Positions 39,548 through 50,262 of a stretch of 50,509 nt of DNA are shown in pieces. The stretch's first letter is position 1, and the number at the start of each line of letters is the position of its first letter. The translations under genes and the position numbers were made by a program. Origin of the DNA: Methanobrevibacter sp. (GTDB lineage Archaea; Methanobacteriota; Methanobacteria; Methanobacteriales; Methanobacteriaceae); assembly GCA_022775905.1 (NCBI GenBank), contig JALFJX010000014.1, positions 1-50,509 of the forward strand. Direction: 5' to 3'. The notes under the pieces were generated by a model. That model was given only the letters and a program-made list of their open reading frames with translations, was not told the origin of the DNA and ran no database searches.

Positions 39548-39555
39548 GTGATAAA

Positions 39556-40518
39556 ATGAATATTGAAGAAAAAATTCAGTTAATCGAAGAAGGAACCTTA
39601 GAAGTTATAGACACAGAAGAATTAAAAGAAGTACTTGAAAAAGACCAACCTATAGCTTATACAGGTTATGAACCTTCTGGTAAAATCCATTTAGGGCATG
39701 CAGTGACTGTACAAAAACTTAAACAGTTACAAAAATTAGGATTTAAAATCAAAATCCTCTTAGCAGACTACCATGCATTTTTAAATGGAAAAGGAACTAT
39801 TGAAGAAATTGCTGAAACTGCTGAGTACAACAAAAAATGTTTCCAAGCTCTTGGTCTTGATGAAACAACTGAGTATGTTTACGGTTCATCATTCCAATTA
39901 GAATCAGATTATACTGATAAAGTTTATCAATTAGCAACCATGACTACTTTAAAAAGAGCAAGAAGAAGTATGGATCAAGTAAGTCGTGCTGATGACAATC
40001 CAAAAGTAGCTAGTGTAATTTATCCAATCATGCAAACCGTAGATATGGCTGCACTTAAAGTAGACATTGCTCTTGGTGGTATGGAACAGAGAAAAATCCA
40101 AATGTTAGCCCGTGAAAACTTAGAAAAAATTGGAGAAAACGTTCCTGTCTGCATTCACACCCCATTATTACACGGTCTTGACGGAGATGCAAAAATGTCC
40201 TCCAGTAAAGGAAACTACATTGCAGTAGATGACTCCGTTAAAGAGATAACTAAAAAAATAAACAAAAGTTACTGCCCACAAGGTGAAATCAAAGGTAATC
40301 CTATGATTGAAATTGCAGAAACATTTGTTTATCCAAATCAAGAAAAATTACTCATTAAAAGACCTGAAAAATTCGGTGGAGACATTGAGCTTACCCATGA
40401 TGAATTAATCAAAGACTTTAGTGAAGGTAATTTACACCCAATGGATTTAAAAAATGGAATCAAAGATTTTTTAATTGAATTCTTTGCTCCGGTAAGAGAA
40501 TACATGGAGGAAAACTAA
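39556..40518 (+). CDS. tyrS: Tyrosyl-tRNA synthetase
   Basis: 320 residues of the compact archaeal type. The class I signatures are HLGH (45-48) and KMSSS (213-217). The Tyr-binding residues lie in [10 protein letters not shown] and in the [17 protein letters not shown] region. The anticodon-binding C-terminus is short, as in archaea. GTGAT precedes the ATG. The next gene starts immediately after the stop, so they are co-transcribed. Confidence 0.97.
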   Translation: MNIEEKIQLIEEGTLEVIDTEELKEVLEKDQPIAYTGYEPSGKIHLGHAVTVQKLKQLQKLGFKIKILLADYHAFLNGKGTIEEIAETAEYNKKCFQALGLDETTEYVYGSSFQLESDYTDKVYQLATMTTLKRARRSMDQVSRADDNPKVASVIYPIMQTVDMAALKVDIALGGMEQRKIQMLARENLEKIGENVPVCIHTPLLHGLDGDAKMSSSKGNYIAVDDSVKEITKKINKSYCPQGEIKGNPMIEIAETFVYPNQEKLLIKRPEKFGGDIELTHDELIKDFSEGNLHPMDLKNGIKDFLIEFFAPVREYMEEN

Positions 40519-40728
40519 ATGGTTGAAGAAAAAGAAGAATTTGAAATGGGTTTACCAAATGGTGTTGGCGAACAAATGCTTGCTCATGCATTCGAAAAAT
40601 TTGACATCACACTAGAACATAGTGAATTTGGACCTAAAATCATAGGAGAATACGATGAACTTGTAAAAGTAAAAGAATTCTTAGAAACTGCAATTCGTGA
40701 CAGACTAAAAGAATTAGAAGGAGAATAA
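40519..40728 (+). CDS. Small conserved-looking protein downstream of tyrS
   Basis: 69 residues, acidic, soluble; begins directly after the tyrS stop with GGAGG 14 nt upstream inside tyrS. Two halves are visible: GLPNGVGEQMLAHAFEKFDI and a C-terminal helix of VKVKEFLETAIRDRLKELE. I do not recognise the family. The tight coupling to tyrS suggests a role in translation or a house-keeping process, but no motif shows it. Confidence 0.7.
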   Translation: MVEEKEEFEMGLPNGVGEQMLAHAFEKFDITLEHSEFGPKIIGEYDELVKVKEFLETAIRDRLKELEGE

Positions 40729-40750
40729 TCTCCTTTATATTTTATTTTAT
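40718..40750 (+). terminator. Hairpin terminator between tyrS operon and tmk
   Basis: AAGGAGA (40718-40724) pairs with TCTCCTT (40729-40735) around a 4-nt loop that includes part of the stop codon, followed by a T-rich stretch. It separates convergent transcription units. Confidence 0.65.
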
Positions 40751-41325
40751 AGTATACAATCAGGACAGATTCCAAGATAGGGTGCAACTGCTTTTTTTAT
40801 ATCTGAAGATACCTTATTAACACCATTATTTGCATTGATAATTTCAGTAGTATAATTTTCAGCTAATTTTAAATAATTGTCTTTAACACCAGTTAAAAAT
40901 TCCTCATTTTCAAATGTGTCCTCACCATAGGTTCTTGAAACTGACCTTTTAACATCCAAATCAAGCAATAATAACAAATCTGGTTTTTTAGCATATTTAT
41001 TTAAGACTCCAATCCAATCTGCAGGTTCCTGATAAGCTAAACTTGATATGAATGATCTGTCAGAAATGATTATTTTTGATTTGTCTTCAAGTTTATCCAT
41101 TATTAACATCCGATCAGCTGCAAAGAGTAATCCTAATGTTTTTTGAACCCTATCATTTGTTGCATCCGGACGTTGCAGTATTTTTCTGATTAGTTTTCCA
41201 ATTTCTGAATCAGTCGGTTCAACCAATGTTTCAACTCTAAATCCATTTGCTTCAAGCCATTCTTTTAATAATTGGATTTGGGTTGATTTTCCAGCACCAT
41301 CAATTCCTTCAAATACAATATACAT
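40747..41325 (-). CDS. tmk: Thymidylate kinase
   Basis: 192 residues. The P-loop is GIDGAGKS (7-14). The DRSFISSLAYQ segment carries the DR motif, and RSVSRTYGEDTFENEEF covers the lid region. It phosphorylates dTMP to dTDP. The C-terminal CPDCIL tail is not part of the catalytic core and gives a CxxC pair, an oddity. No Shine-Dalgarno precedes the ATG. It is divergent from the U32 genes. Confidence 0.95.
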   Translation of the reverse strand: MYIVFEGIDGAGKSTQIQLLKEWLEANGFRVETLVEPTDSEIGKLIRKILQRPDATNDRVQKTLGLLFAADRMLIMDKLEDKSKIIISDRSFISSLAYQEPADWIGVLNKYAKKPDLLLLLDLDVKRSVSRTYGEDTFENEEFLTGVKDNYLKLAENYTTEIINANNGVNKVSSDIKKAVAPYLGICPDCIL

Positions 41326-41404
41326 AAAATAGAATATGTTTTAAATTTAATATATAATTAATTATAAAAATATAAATGAATAATCAATCAAGGTGTAAAA
41401 ATAA

Positions 41405-43903
41405 ATGGTTTTAGAAGAATTATTAGCCCCTGCAGGCTCATATGAAGTATTGATTACAGCAGTAAATGCTGGTGCAGATGCAGTATATATTGCAGGGCCA
41501 AATTACGGTGCAAGAGCATATGCCAAAAATTTTACCATGGAAGAATTGGAAAAGGCAGTTAATTATGCTCATTTAAATGGTGTTGACATCCATGTAACTG
41601 TTAACACATTAGTCAATAACTTCGAAATAGTAGATGTATTGAAATACTTATTTAAATTATATCAAATTGGAGTAGATGCAGTTATTGTGCAGGATTTCGG
41701 ATTAATCTGGCTTTTAAGGACATTCATTCCAGATTTGGAAGTTCATGCATCAACACAAATGGGATTGAACAATTACAGCTGCATCAAATGGGCTTCAAAC
41801 AACAACATAAAAAGAGTTGTTCTTCCAAGAGAAGTAAACATCAACCAAATAAAAGAAACCTACGAACAGCTTAAAAAAGATAATATCAACATGGATATTG
41901 AAGTATTCGGGCATGGAGCATTATGTTACTGTGTCAGCGGAAAATGTTACATGTCATCATACAATAGTGGCAGAAGCGGTAACAGAGGAGCTTGTGCACA
42001 ACCATGCAGAAGACAATACCGCTTGAAATACAGAGGATACAACATAGGAAACGGATTCCTTCTTTCAACACACGATCTTGCTACATACAAGAATATACAA
42101 GAAATTTCAGATGCTGGAGTAAAGTCTCTCAAATTAGAAGGTAGGATGAAATCCAAAGATTATATTGGAACTATAGTAAACAGCTACAGAAACATCATTG
42201 ACGGAAATCCGGGAGATTATGAAAAAGATTTACACCTTGTTTTCAACAGAAAATTCACCGACGGATACATAATGGGAGACAAACCCGGAGAAGTAATGGG
42301 TAGAGGAAGTTCTGGTCATGAAGGATTATACATCGGAGATATTACCAACATTGACGGAACAAAAGTCACCATTGAAATCAAAAACAAAGAAATTCCAGTT
42401 ATTTTAGAGCCAGGTGACGGAATTGCATTTAAATACAATGGTAAAATCAAAGGGATTTACTTGGAAAACATTATCAAACAGGATGAAAATGAAATCATAA
42501 TAGATACTACACGTCTTGTTAAAGAAGGAACCGAAGTATTTATCAGTTATTCTGCATCAACTCACGAATATTTAAAACAATTCGAAAAAGAAACCATTAA
42601 AAATCATATTGGACTTAACTTATCCTTGACTTGGGATGCTGATTTGAACTTATACACCAAAGTTGAATATCATGTCGGTGATGAATTAATTAATTTCAGA
42701 CACAAAGCTCTCGATATGTTTGAAAAAGCTAAAAATAAACCAATTGATGAAGAAACAATTGAAGTACAGCTCAACAAAACAGGGGGAACACCATTTTATA
42801 TTGAAAACATTCGTTTCAACAATATGCCAAATGACATGTTTACACAAATTCGTAAGATTAACCAGATTAGGCGTGAAATTTTGGATACTGCAACAGAAAT
42901 GCTGATGAATCATTACACACCGACCAAAAAGGCTGTAAAAGAAGTGCGTAAGAATTTAACAAAATTTTTCGATGATTACGAAAATAGCGGAAAAATCAAA
43001 CCAAAAACACCTAAATTATCAATATTCATCGATGACTTATCACAAATAAGAGCAGCATCAGGATTTGACTTGAAAAGAATCTATTTTGATGGAACTTGCC
43101 ACTACAACAACCCAGATGACTACTTCAAAAATATTAAAGACACATTAATGAAAGGTAGTCTAATGGCATCTCAGGCAGAATTTGTCTGGGTTTTATCTTC
43201 ATTTATCTCAGAAGAAGATGCTATAAAATGCAATGAAATTGTGAAAGAACTTGAAAATAAAGGAATAATCATTTCAGTAATGGGAGATTTCCCTGGAATG
43301 AATGACATATTTGACTGTCCAATCCACGGAAACCATAACTTAAATGTATGGAACAGTTTCTGCGTTCGTGACTTAAATGAAGCAGGATTTAAATCTTTAA
43401 TATTATCTTCTGAACTCTCAGGCAAGGAAATTAGGGAAGTTGTCCTCAAAAACCACGACAGGAATATAGATCTTGGAATGATTGTTAATGGAAACCTGGA
43501 AGTTATCGTAAGTAAAGATGATTTCACCAATTTGAATGACGGTAAAGACTTTATCATTTCAAATGATGCCGATTATGCCATTCTTGAAGATAAAAAGAGG
43601 AAAAAATTCAAATACAAAGTGTTCTTTGACTACAACAGACAAAGCCACATCATCAACAAGGATTGCTTATGCTTGATTGAGGAAATAAATGAAATAAAAG
43701 AGTTTGGTCTTGATACATTGATTCTCGATTGCAGATACTCAAATGAACAGTACACCAAACAAATATTATCAATCTATAATGAAAGCCTCAGCAATAAAGA
43801 TGAAGAGGAATTGAGCAAATACAAATACCAGATTATGGATTTCTCACAGTCTTACATTAACAAAGGAAATTATATTGAAGGTAGATTACACGAGGATAAA
43901 TAA
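41405..43903 (+). CDS. U32 family protein (peptidase/RNA- or cofactor-modifying type), first of a tandem pair
   Basis: 832 residues. The N-terminal ~300 residues are the U32 TIM-barrel-like domain, opening with LLAPAGSYEVL and carrying the signature EVFGHGALC (166-174). Cys174, Cys181, Cys197 and Cys201 match the four cysteines that bind an iron-sulfur cluster in UbiU/UbiV and tRNA hydroxylase relatives. A C-terminal extension of over 450 residues follows, containing an IRFNNMPNDMF segment and a second repeat-like region. AGGTGT precedes the ATG. The stop overlaps the next gene as TAATG. Classic annotation is peptidase, but the cysteine set makes an O2-independent hydroxylase or RNA-modifying role more likely; this is inference. 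Confidence 0.88.
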   Translation: MVLEELLAPAGSYEVLITAVNAGADAVYIAGPNYGARAYAKNFTMEELEKAVNYAHLNGVDIHVTVNTLVNNFEIVDVLKYLFKLYQIGVDAVIVQDFGLIWLLRTFIPDLEVHASTQMGLNNYSCIKWASNNNIKRVVLPREVNINQIKETYEQLKKDNINMDIEVFGHGALCYCVSGKCYMSSYNSGRSGNRGACAQPCRRQYRLKYRGYNIGNGFLLSTHDLATYKNIQEISDAGVKSLKLEGRMKSKDYIGTIVNSYRNIIDGNPGDYEKDLHLVFNRKFTDGYIMGDKPGEVMGRGSSGHEGLYIGDITNIDGTKVTIEIKNKEIPVILEPGDGIAFKYNGKIKGIYLENIIKQDENEIIIDTTRLVKEGTEVFISYSASTHEYLKQFEKETIKNHIGLNLSLTWDADLNLYTKVEYHVGDELINFRHKALDMFEKAKNKPIDEETIEVQLNKTGGTPFYIENIRFNNMPNDMFTQIRKINQIRREILDTATEMLMNHYTPTKKAVKEVRKNLTKFFDDYENSGKIKPKTPKLSIFIDDLSQIRAASGFDLKRIYFDGTCHYNNPDDYFKNIKDTLMKGSLMASQAEFVWVLSSFISEEDAIKCNEIVKELENKGIIISVMGDFPGMNDIFDCPIHGNHNLNVWNSFCVRDLNEAGFKSLILSSELSGKEIREVVLKNHDRNIDLGMIVNGNLEVIVSKDDFTNLNDGKDFIISNDADYAILEDKKRKKFKYKVFFDYNRQSHIINKDCLCLIEEINEIKEFGLDTLILDCRYSNEQYTKQILSIYNESLSNKDEEELSKYKYQIMDFSQSYINKGNYIEGRLHEDK

Positions 43904-46320
43904 TGAGAATTCCTGAATTACTTGCACCCGTTGGGTCTATGGATCATTTGAAAGTTGCAATAAATGCAGGAGCAAGTTCAGTTTACTTATCTGGAAAAGA
44001 TTATGGTGCTCGTAAATATGCAACAAACTTTACTTTAGATGAGATTGATGAAGCAGTAAATACTGCACACATACATAATGTCAAAGTTTACGTTACCGTA
44101 AACACATTGATAAAAGAAGATGAATTAGAAGATGTGATTAATTATGTTTATCACCTATATGCTATTGGAGTTGATGCTATTTTAGTACAAGATTTAGGAC
44201 TGGTTGAGTTGATCAACAAGCACGTACCTAAATTAAAAATCCATGCATCAACACAGATGACCTGTGAAAATCAATTGAAATTAAACTATTTGGAAAGTAA
44301 AGGGATAAAACGTGTTGTACTTCCACGTGAAATGAAAAAAGAAGAAATCAAGGCACTTGATACAAATATGGAATTTGAAATATTTGCTCATGGAGCTTTA
44401 TGTTATTCTTACTCAGGACAATGCCTAATGAGTAGTTTTAAAGGTGGAAGAAGCGGAAACAGAGGAACCTGTGCTCAACCTTGCCGTCAAAAATATAGAA
44501 TCGACGGAATTAAAAAAGAAAATTATTACTTATCACCATGTGATTTAAGTTTATTCAATCAGCTAAAAGAAATTTCAGAAATGAATATTACATGCATTAA
44601 GATTGAAGGCAGAATGAGAAACAAGGAATATTTAGCTATTGTAATAAGTTCCTATCGTAAAGCATTGAATAAACTAAAAAGCAACAAAGAAACAAAAAGT
44701 GAAAACATAAATCTCGTATTCAATAGAGGACTTTGTGAAGGATTATTCAATGAGTCACCACAAAGAAGCCTTAAAGCAGGCCATATTGGACTGAAAATAG
44801 GTAGAGTCATAAAATCCGAGAAAAATCAAATCGCAATTAGATTAGATGATTCCATAAAGACCATTCCTGAAAAAGGAGATGGACTATTAATAATCAAAAA
44901 CAACAATGATTACGGATTTGAAGTATCTCAAAATCCTCTCGTCACTACATTGAATCACTTTAAAACCGGAAAAAATAAACCTGTGAAAGATTTATCAAGA
45001 AAAGACAAGGTTTTAGTTGTTAAAAAAGTATGGCAAAATAAGAAAAGTACATTTAATTTGAATGAATCTGATGTGTACCTAACAAAAAGAAATAGTTTAA
45101 CCAAAAAAGTTAAGAAAATAGAAACTAAAGGATCAAGCTTTGTAAAATCCAAATTGATACTTACTTTTTCAGTTAAAAATAAGTTCCCTGTGCTTAAAGG
45201 AAGATTAACTCTTGCAAACAGAAAAGAGTTTGAATGTGAAGTTGTAGGAAATACCCCATTTGAAAAACCTCTCAAAAAGAGCGTTACAAGAGAAACAATC
45301 AAAAAACAGCTTCAAAAAATTGATAATTATCCCTATCAAATAGTTCAAATCAACATAAATTATGATGGAACATTATTCATACCGATAAGCAAAATAAATG
45401 AACTCAGAAGGAATTTATTTGAAAAAATAGAATATGACGTTGTCAATTCATTTAAAAATAACAGTAAGAAAATCAAGTTAGATGAATGCAACAGCAAAAA
45501 TAATGAAACAGAATGCAATATTTCATTTTATACAAATAACTTAAAACATTTAGAGCATGTAAAAAATGTTAAAAGAGTTTATTTGGAAATTCCAAATCCG
45601 GATGATTCATTGGTTCTTTCAGATGAAAATCCAAACCTCAATTATATGATTAGTTTCATTAAGAAAGCATACGAAATATCCTATGACAAAGATTATGAAT
45701 TAGTCTGGAAGTGGCCAGACATAACTCATGACAGCTTAATAAAGTCATTGAACAAGGTAAGAGGAATATTAAATAAAATGCATTATACTTTGCCTATAAT
45801 GAGCAACAGTTTTAATGGACAGTACGGATTTTATTCCATGAACATCACAAATAATGAGACAATAAACAGTCTTGAAGGATATGAAATACTAACATTATCT
45901 CCTGAATTAACAAAAAAAGATTATGAAAACATAATTAAGCACTGCAAATATCCTCAGAAAGTTGAAATATTGGTTCAAGGATCTGTTGAACTTATGAAGA
46001 CAAGATATCCATTACTTTATGGATTTGAAAAAGACAAGAACTATAAAAATTATTTGATTGATAAGAAAAACAACAGATATCCAATTCACAAAAGCATTTC
46101 ATCACAGGAATTGACAATATTTAATGATAGTGAACTTTCATTAATTAATGAGATAGAACATTTAAAAAATATCAATTATTCCAATTTTGCAATTGACGGT
46201 AGATATAAAGATGATAACTATTATAAAATTGTTGATATCTATAATGATGCTCTTAACGGCAATGTCAATGAAAAAGAATTGAAAAAATATAGTTCTAAAA
46301 ACACTGCTGCAAACTATTAA
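43903..46320 (+). CDS. U32 family protein, second of a tandem pair
   Basis: 805 residues, paralogous to the preceding gene over its whole length (LLAPVGSMDHL start, AHGALC signature, RSGNRGTCAQPCRQKYR). The four putative iron-sulfur cysteines are Cys167, Cys174, Cys190 and Cys194. The C-terminal half is more Lys- and Asn-rich and more diverged than that of its neighbour. ATG overlaps the stop of the first copy by one base, so the two are translationally coupled, as in UbiU-UbiV pairs that work as heterodimers. A heterodimeric function is an attractive inference. Confidence 0.88.
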   Translation: MRIPELLAPVGSMDHLKVAINAGASSVYLSGKDYGARKYATNFTLDEIDEAVNTAHIHNVKVYVTVNTLIKEDELEDVINYVYHLYAIGVDAILVQDLGLVELINKHVPKLKIHASTQMTCENQLKLNYLESKGIKRVVLPREMKKEEIKALDTNMEFEIFAHGALCYSYSGQCLMSSFKGGRSGNRGTCAQPCRQKYRIDGIKKENYYLSPCDLSLFNQLKEISEMNITCIKIEGRMRNKEYLAIVISSYRKALNKLKSNKETKSENINLVFNRGLCEGLFNESPQRSLKAGHIGLKIGRVIKSEKNQIAIRLDDSIKTIPEKGDGLLIIKNNNDYGFEVSQNPLVTTLNHFKTGKNKPVKDLSRKDKVLVVKKVWQNKKSTFNLNESDVYLTKRNSLTKKVKKIETKGSSFVKSKLILTFSVKNKFPVLKGRLTLANRKEFECEVVGNTPFEKPLKKSVTRETIKKQLQKIDNYPYQIVQININYDGTLFIPISKINELRRNLFEKIEYDVVNSFKNNSKKIKLDECNSKNNETECNISFYTNNLKHLEHVKNVKRVYLEIPNPDDSLVLSDENPNLNYMISFIKKAYEISYDKDYELVWKWPDITHDSLIKSLNKVRGILNKMHYTLPIMSNSFNGQYGFYSMNITNNETINSLEGYEILTLSPELTKKDYENIIKHCKYPQKVEILVQGSVELMKTRYPLLYGFEKDKNYKNYLIDKKNNRYPIHKSISSQELTIFNDSELSLINEIEHLKNINYSNFAIDGRYKDDNYYKIVDIYNDALNGNVNEKELKKYSSKNTAANY

Positions 46321-46399
46321 AATATTACTTTTCAAATGCTCTCGGCAATGTTGAATATATATTAAAAGAAATATCATATGACAGAAAGGGTTGGTAAAA

Positions 46400-48325
46400 A
46401 TGCAAAGGGAAAGAATTACATTGCAAAACATAAAAGGAATTGGAGATAAAATATCTGAAAAAATCATAAAAAGTGTTGGAGGTGAAGAAGAACTCCAGAA
46501 GATAGTCGATAATGTTGATGTTGAAAAAATAATCAATATCGATGGGATAAGTCAAAGAAAAGCAATTGACATTATGAACCAATTGTTAAACAATCCAAAA
46601 TATGAATTCATAAAAAGCGACAGAGCTATGGAACTTTATGAAGATATCATCAATAAAATACTAGCATACTCTAACACAGCATATTCAAAAAATAGAATTT
46701 TATTACTTTCCCCTTCAAAAGATATTAAAAAAATTAATTCACAGCTTGATTTTGTAATGGATGCTAAAGAACACGTTTCACAACTTCCAATAATCAAATT
46801 AAGAGGATTAATGAAAAATCTAAAAGAAGTTGAAGAAGTAAAAGCAGAATATGATCCAAGTAAAGCAATTCTTGTTGAAAGTGAAGAAGACAATTCATAC
46901 CTTACTGATTTAGGATTAAACCAGTATTATCCAATAATAACTGCAAACGATTCACCATTACTTCAAGAAGAAATGATGAATTATGATTTGGTATTTTATG
47001 TATATTCACAGGGAGTACTTGATTTTGAAGGAATGCCAAATCTTGTAATGGTAAGTATTGAAGACAATGATTATGAGATAGTTCCTGAAAAAATTATCAA
47101 TTTCTTTATTCAAAATAAAGATTTATTCACAAGAGTTCATGAGATACAAAAAATTAGAAATAAGGAAAGTGTGCTTGGAGAAATCATTCCTATTATCGAT
47201 GAAGTAAATATTATTGATAAGAGAGAAGTAGATATTGAGAAACTTGTTTATTCTCTTAAAGATGATATGGATAGTGAATTAGAAAAATCCATAAAACAAG
47301 TTGATCTTGAAGGAGATGAAATTCTCAATCTATTAAATAATAACTTCCCTCCAAAGATTAGCAAAATATTTGATGAAATTATCAATAAAAGAAAAGAAAT
47401 TATTCGTGAAAAAACTGGAATAAGTTTTGACCCTTTTTTAAGAAAATATCCAATTGAAATAGATGATAGTGAAATTCAAAGAATTACACTTGAACAGTCA
47501 TCTAAAAAAGAAAATGATATTTTCGACATTAAAAGAAGTGCTGCAATTGAATTGAATTCAATGAAAAATAAAGCTATTGCAGAAGTTGAAGATGCAATCA
47601 AATTTGATTACGAATTCAGTTTAGGTAGTTTCGCATATGAATATGACTTATGCAGACCGGAATTTAGCGAAGAAATTCAATTAGACGGAGCCCTTCATTT
47701 AGAATTAGCACTTAAAAAAGACAAAGAGTACATTCAAAAAGTAGATTATCAATTAACACAAGATGAAAACATTGCACTTTTAACAGGGGCAAACAGTGGA
47801 GGTAAAACAACATTACTTGAAACATTAACACAAATATCCATTATGGCACAAATGGGACTTCCAGTAAGTGCAAATAGTGCAAAAATTAAATTATTTGATG
47901 AAATTTATCATTTCTCCAAGAAACGATCCCTTGATGCTGGAGCATTTGAATCATTCTTAAATGTGTTCATACCAATTGTCACCACAAATAGTGAAAAGTT
48001 AGTGCTGTTAGATGAACTTGAAGGAATAACTGAACTTGATGCAGCAGTTAAAATCATATCCACATTCATAGATATGATAAAAGAATCCAATTCTTATGGA
48101 GTAATTGTAACCCATATGGCAAGAGAACTCATGAACTATACTGATATCCGAGTTGACGGTATTGAAGCAAAAGGATTGGATGAAAATTATAATTTAATTG
48201 TTGATAGAACACCTAAAATGAATTTCCTTGCAAAAAGTACACCAGAATTAATTCTAAAAAGAATATATGAAAAATCAGATGATGATTTAAAAGCAGTATA
48301 TGCTAGGATTTTAGAAAAATTCTAA
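46400..48325 (+). CDS. HhH-MutS family ATPase (archaeal MutS5-like)
   Basis: 641 residues from ATG 46400 (AAAGGG upstream; an in-frame TTG lies three codons earlier). The N-terminus has two helix-hairpin-helix units (IKGIGDKISEKI near 11-22, IDGISQRKAIDI near 47-58). The middle is the MutS lever/core region, and the ATPase has Walker A GANSGGKT (463-470) and Walker B LVLLDELEGITELD. The mismatch-reading domain I with Phe-x-Glu is absent, and so is the Smr nuclease of MutS2. Archaeal MutS5 with HhH has been linked to Holliday-junction or recombination intermediates, so a role in recombination is more likely than mismatch repair. It lies 79 bp after the U32 pair. Confidence 0.88.
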   Translation: MQRERITLQNIKGIGDKISEKIIKSVGGEEELQKIVDNVDVEKIINIDGISQRKAIDIMNQLLNNPKYEFIKSDRAMELYEDIINKILAYSNTAYSKNRILLLSPSKDIKKINSQLDFVMDAKEHVSQLPIIKLRGLMKNLKEVEEVKAEYDPSKAILVESEEDNSYLTDLGLNQYYPIITANDSPLLQEEMMNYDLVFYVYSQGVLDFEGMPNLVMVSIEDNDYEIVPEKIINFFIQNKDLFTRVHEIQKIRNKESVLGEIIPIIDEVNIIDKREVDIEKLVYSLKDDMDSELEKSIKQVDLEGDEILNLLNNNFPPKISKIFDEIINKRKEIIREKTGISFDPFLRKYPIEIDDSEIQRITLEQSSKKENDIFDIKRSAAIELNSMKNKAIAEVEDAIKFDYEFSLGSFAYEYDLCRPEFSEEIQLDGALHLELALKKDKEYIQKVDYQLTQDENIALLTGANSGGKTTLLETLTQISIMAQMGLPVSANSAKIKLFDEIYHFSKKRSLDAGAFESFLNVFIPIVTTNSEKLVLLDELEGITELDAAVKIISTFIDMIKESNSYGVIVTHMARELMNYTDIRVDGIEAKGLDENYNLIVDRTPKMNFLAKSTPELILKRIYEKSDDDLKAVYARILEKF

Positions 48326-48356
48326 CCTACTTTTTACTATTTTTTAAAAAAAAAGA

Positions 48357-50262
48357 TTAATCTAATGGAAATGTCAATCTGAAACACATTCCATCATCCT
48401 TATAAACTTCATATTTACCCTTAAGCTGATCAACTAATGCATTAATAATAACCCAACCTAAACCTGAAGTTTCTTTAGGATTAAAATCATCAGGGACACC
48501 AATACCATTATCACGATACAATATTTCACAGCAATTATCCTTTTTATAAATAGCACCATGAATCATTTTACGATTAATAGGAAAATCAACATAAGCATGT
48601 TTAATAGAGTTAGTAAGCAATTCATTAGTTATTAAACTAAAAGGAACAATTTTATCGGCAGATACCATAAAATCACTATCATCCTCACTAGTAAAAACAA
48701 TATCCTCATAAGTAGGATAGACATCAGTTATTTTAATAGCAAAATTTTTAAAGTATTCCATAATCAATACCTCGTCAGAACTAGGACCTGTATAAAGTAA
48801 ATTATGGAATAAATCCAATGATTTAATTCTAAATTCCATTTTATTAATTACTTCAGCGAGATTGTCCTTATTAAGTCTTTTTTCTAAAGAAATATATCTA
48901 AGTAGAATATTCAAGTTATTTTTAATTCTGTGATTAGATTCTTTTATTAATAAGTTTAATGAATCATTTGCCTTAATTAATTCATTTTGACGCTTATATT
49001 CATCAGTAATATCCTGAACTCCAGAAGGAAATAAATTTCACCATCAATCAATTCTTTTTGAATAATAAAATGTAACCTACGTAATTCTTCACCATCTTCA
49101 AAATTATAATCAAAGACACGATCCATCTTATCTAATTTACCAGCAAACAACATTGCAATTTCATCACTAAAATCTCCATTATCGACAACTTTACTCCAAA
49201 ATTCTTCAAAAATTTCATGAAATGAACTCCATCGAAGTATTTATGGAAAGCCAATTCTGAGACATAGTTTTTGCAGTAATGTAAATTAGTGATTTTTTCA
49301 ACTTCAGGAGTAAAAAGTGCACCTCTTTCAGGGTGAACGACAAAATTACCAGTACCCAATTCCAAATTAATTCTGGATACCAAAATATCTAAAATAGCAC
49401 TATCCTGCTTTTCCAATGTCTCTTTGGTAACATCTAGAACATATATCAATTTAAATCTGAATTTTCCAAATGTATCATAAGAAGTTGTAGTATAAAACTG
49501 CAAGATTTTATTTATATTATTTTCAGTAGTAATAGTTGCAACGAATTTATCCTGACCTAAATCATTCTCATATTCTTCCAGTTTTTTTAATTTTTCAAAA
49601 TCATCAGGTTTTCATTACATCTTTTAATATATTATAGGAAGTATCTTCAGTTCTTGGTTTACATTCTAAAATTTCATAGATACTTGGATCCCAATAATAA
49701 CTGCCATCAATTCCTTTAGTAAATAATATCCCCTTATCTTCATCATACAAAGTGTGAATCAAACTATTTTCCTGATTTCTTAAAATAACATTAGTCTCAT
49801 CAATATGAAGTAAATAAATGTATCCTTTATTGTATATTATCTCTATTTTTAAATTTTCAATCAATTGATCATCATTTAGATAACAATTTCAAGGAATTCA
49901 GTTTTATGAGTTTTATAAACACGAACTAAAGGAGGAATCAGATATTCTTTCATATAACTCAAATAATCCCCCATAATGTAATCCAGGGATTTTTTCATAT
50001 TTAGAAGAAATAACCCTACCTGACAACAGTTTATTTATTTTAGAGTATACAATAACAAAATCTTCAAAATCAGGCAACGGTTCTAAAATAAGAACATCCA
50101 AAGATGAATTATCAATAAAAGTAGTATCTAAATCTATATCTAATTTAGAAGGTTTAGAATTCTTAAAATTTTTATCTTTTTTGATTTTTAACCAATTTTT
50201 TCATCTTTAGCAAAAACCCAAATAATTGCAGGGTCTTTATTATATTGAATTTCGAATACCAT
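48357..50262 (-). pseudogene. PAS-type sensor histidine kinase (HisKA_2/HATPase), six frameshifts
   Basis: A single gene from ATG 50262 (AGGT 8-9 nt upstream) to TAA at 48357 can be pieced together as about 630 residues. The order is an N-terminal sensing region, a PAS-like part (DGSYYWDPSIYEILECKP), a second PAS-like part with RRLHFIIQKE and GVQDITDEY, the phospho-acceptor box ESNHRIKNNL, and a HATPase domain with NELLTNSIKHAY, DNGIGVPDDF and SGLGW. The kinase half (48357 to about 49025) is intact. The upstream part shifts frame near 50196-50201, 49990-49995, 49876-49884, 49609-49612, 49220-49222 and 49029-49031, nearly all in runs of A or T. No membrane segment is seen, so it would have been a cytosolic sensor. 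The intact kinase half alone could still be made from an internal TTG. Confidence 0.85.
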
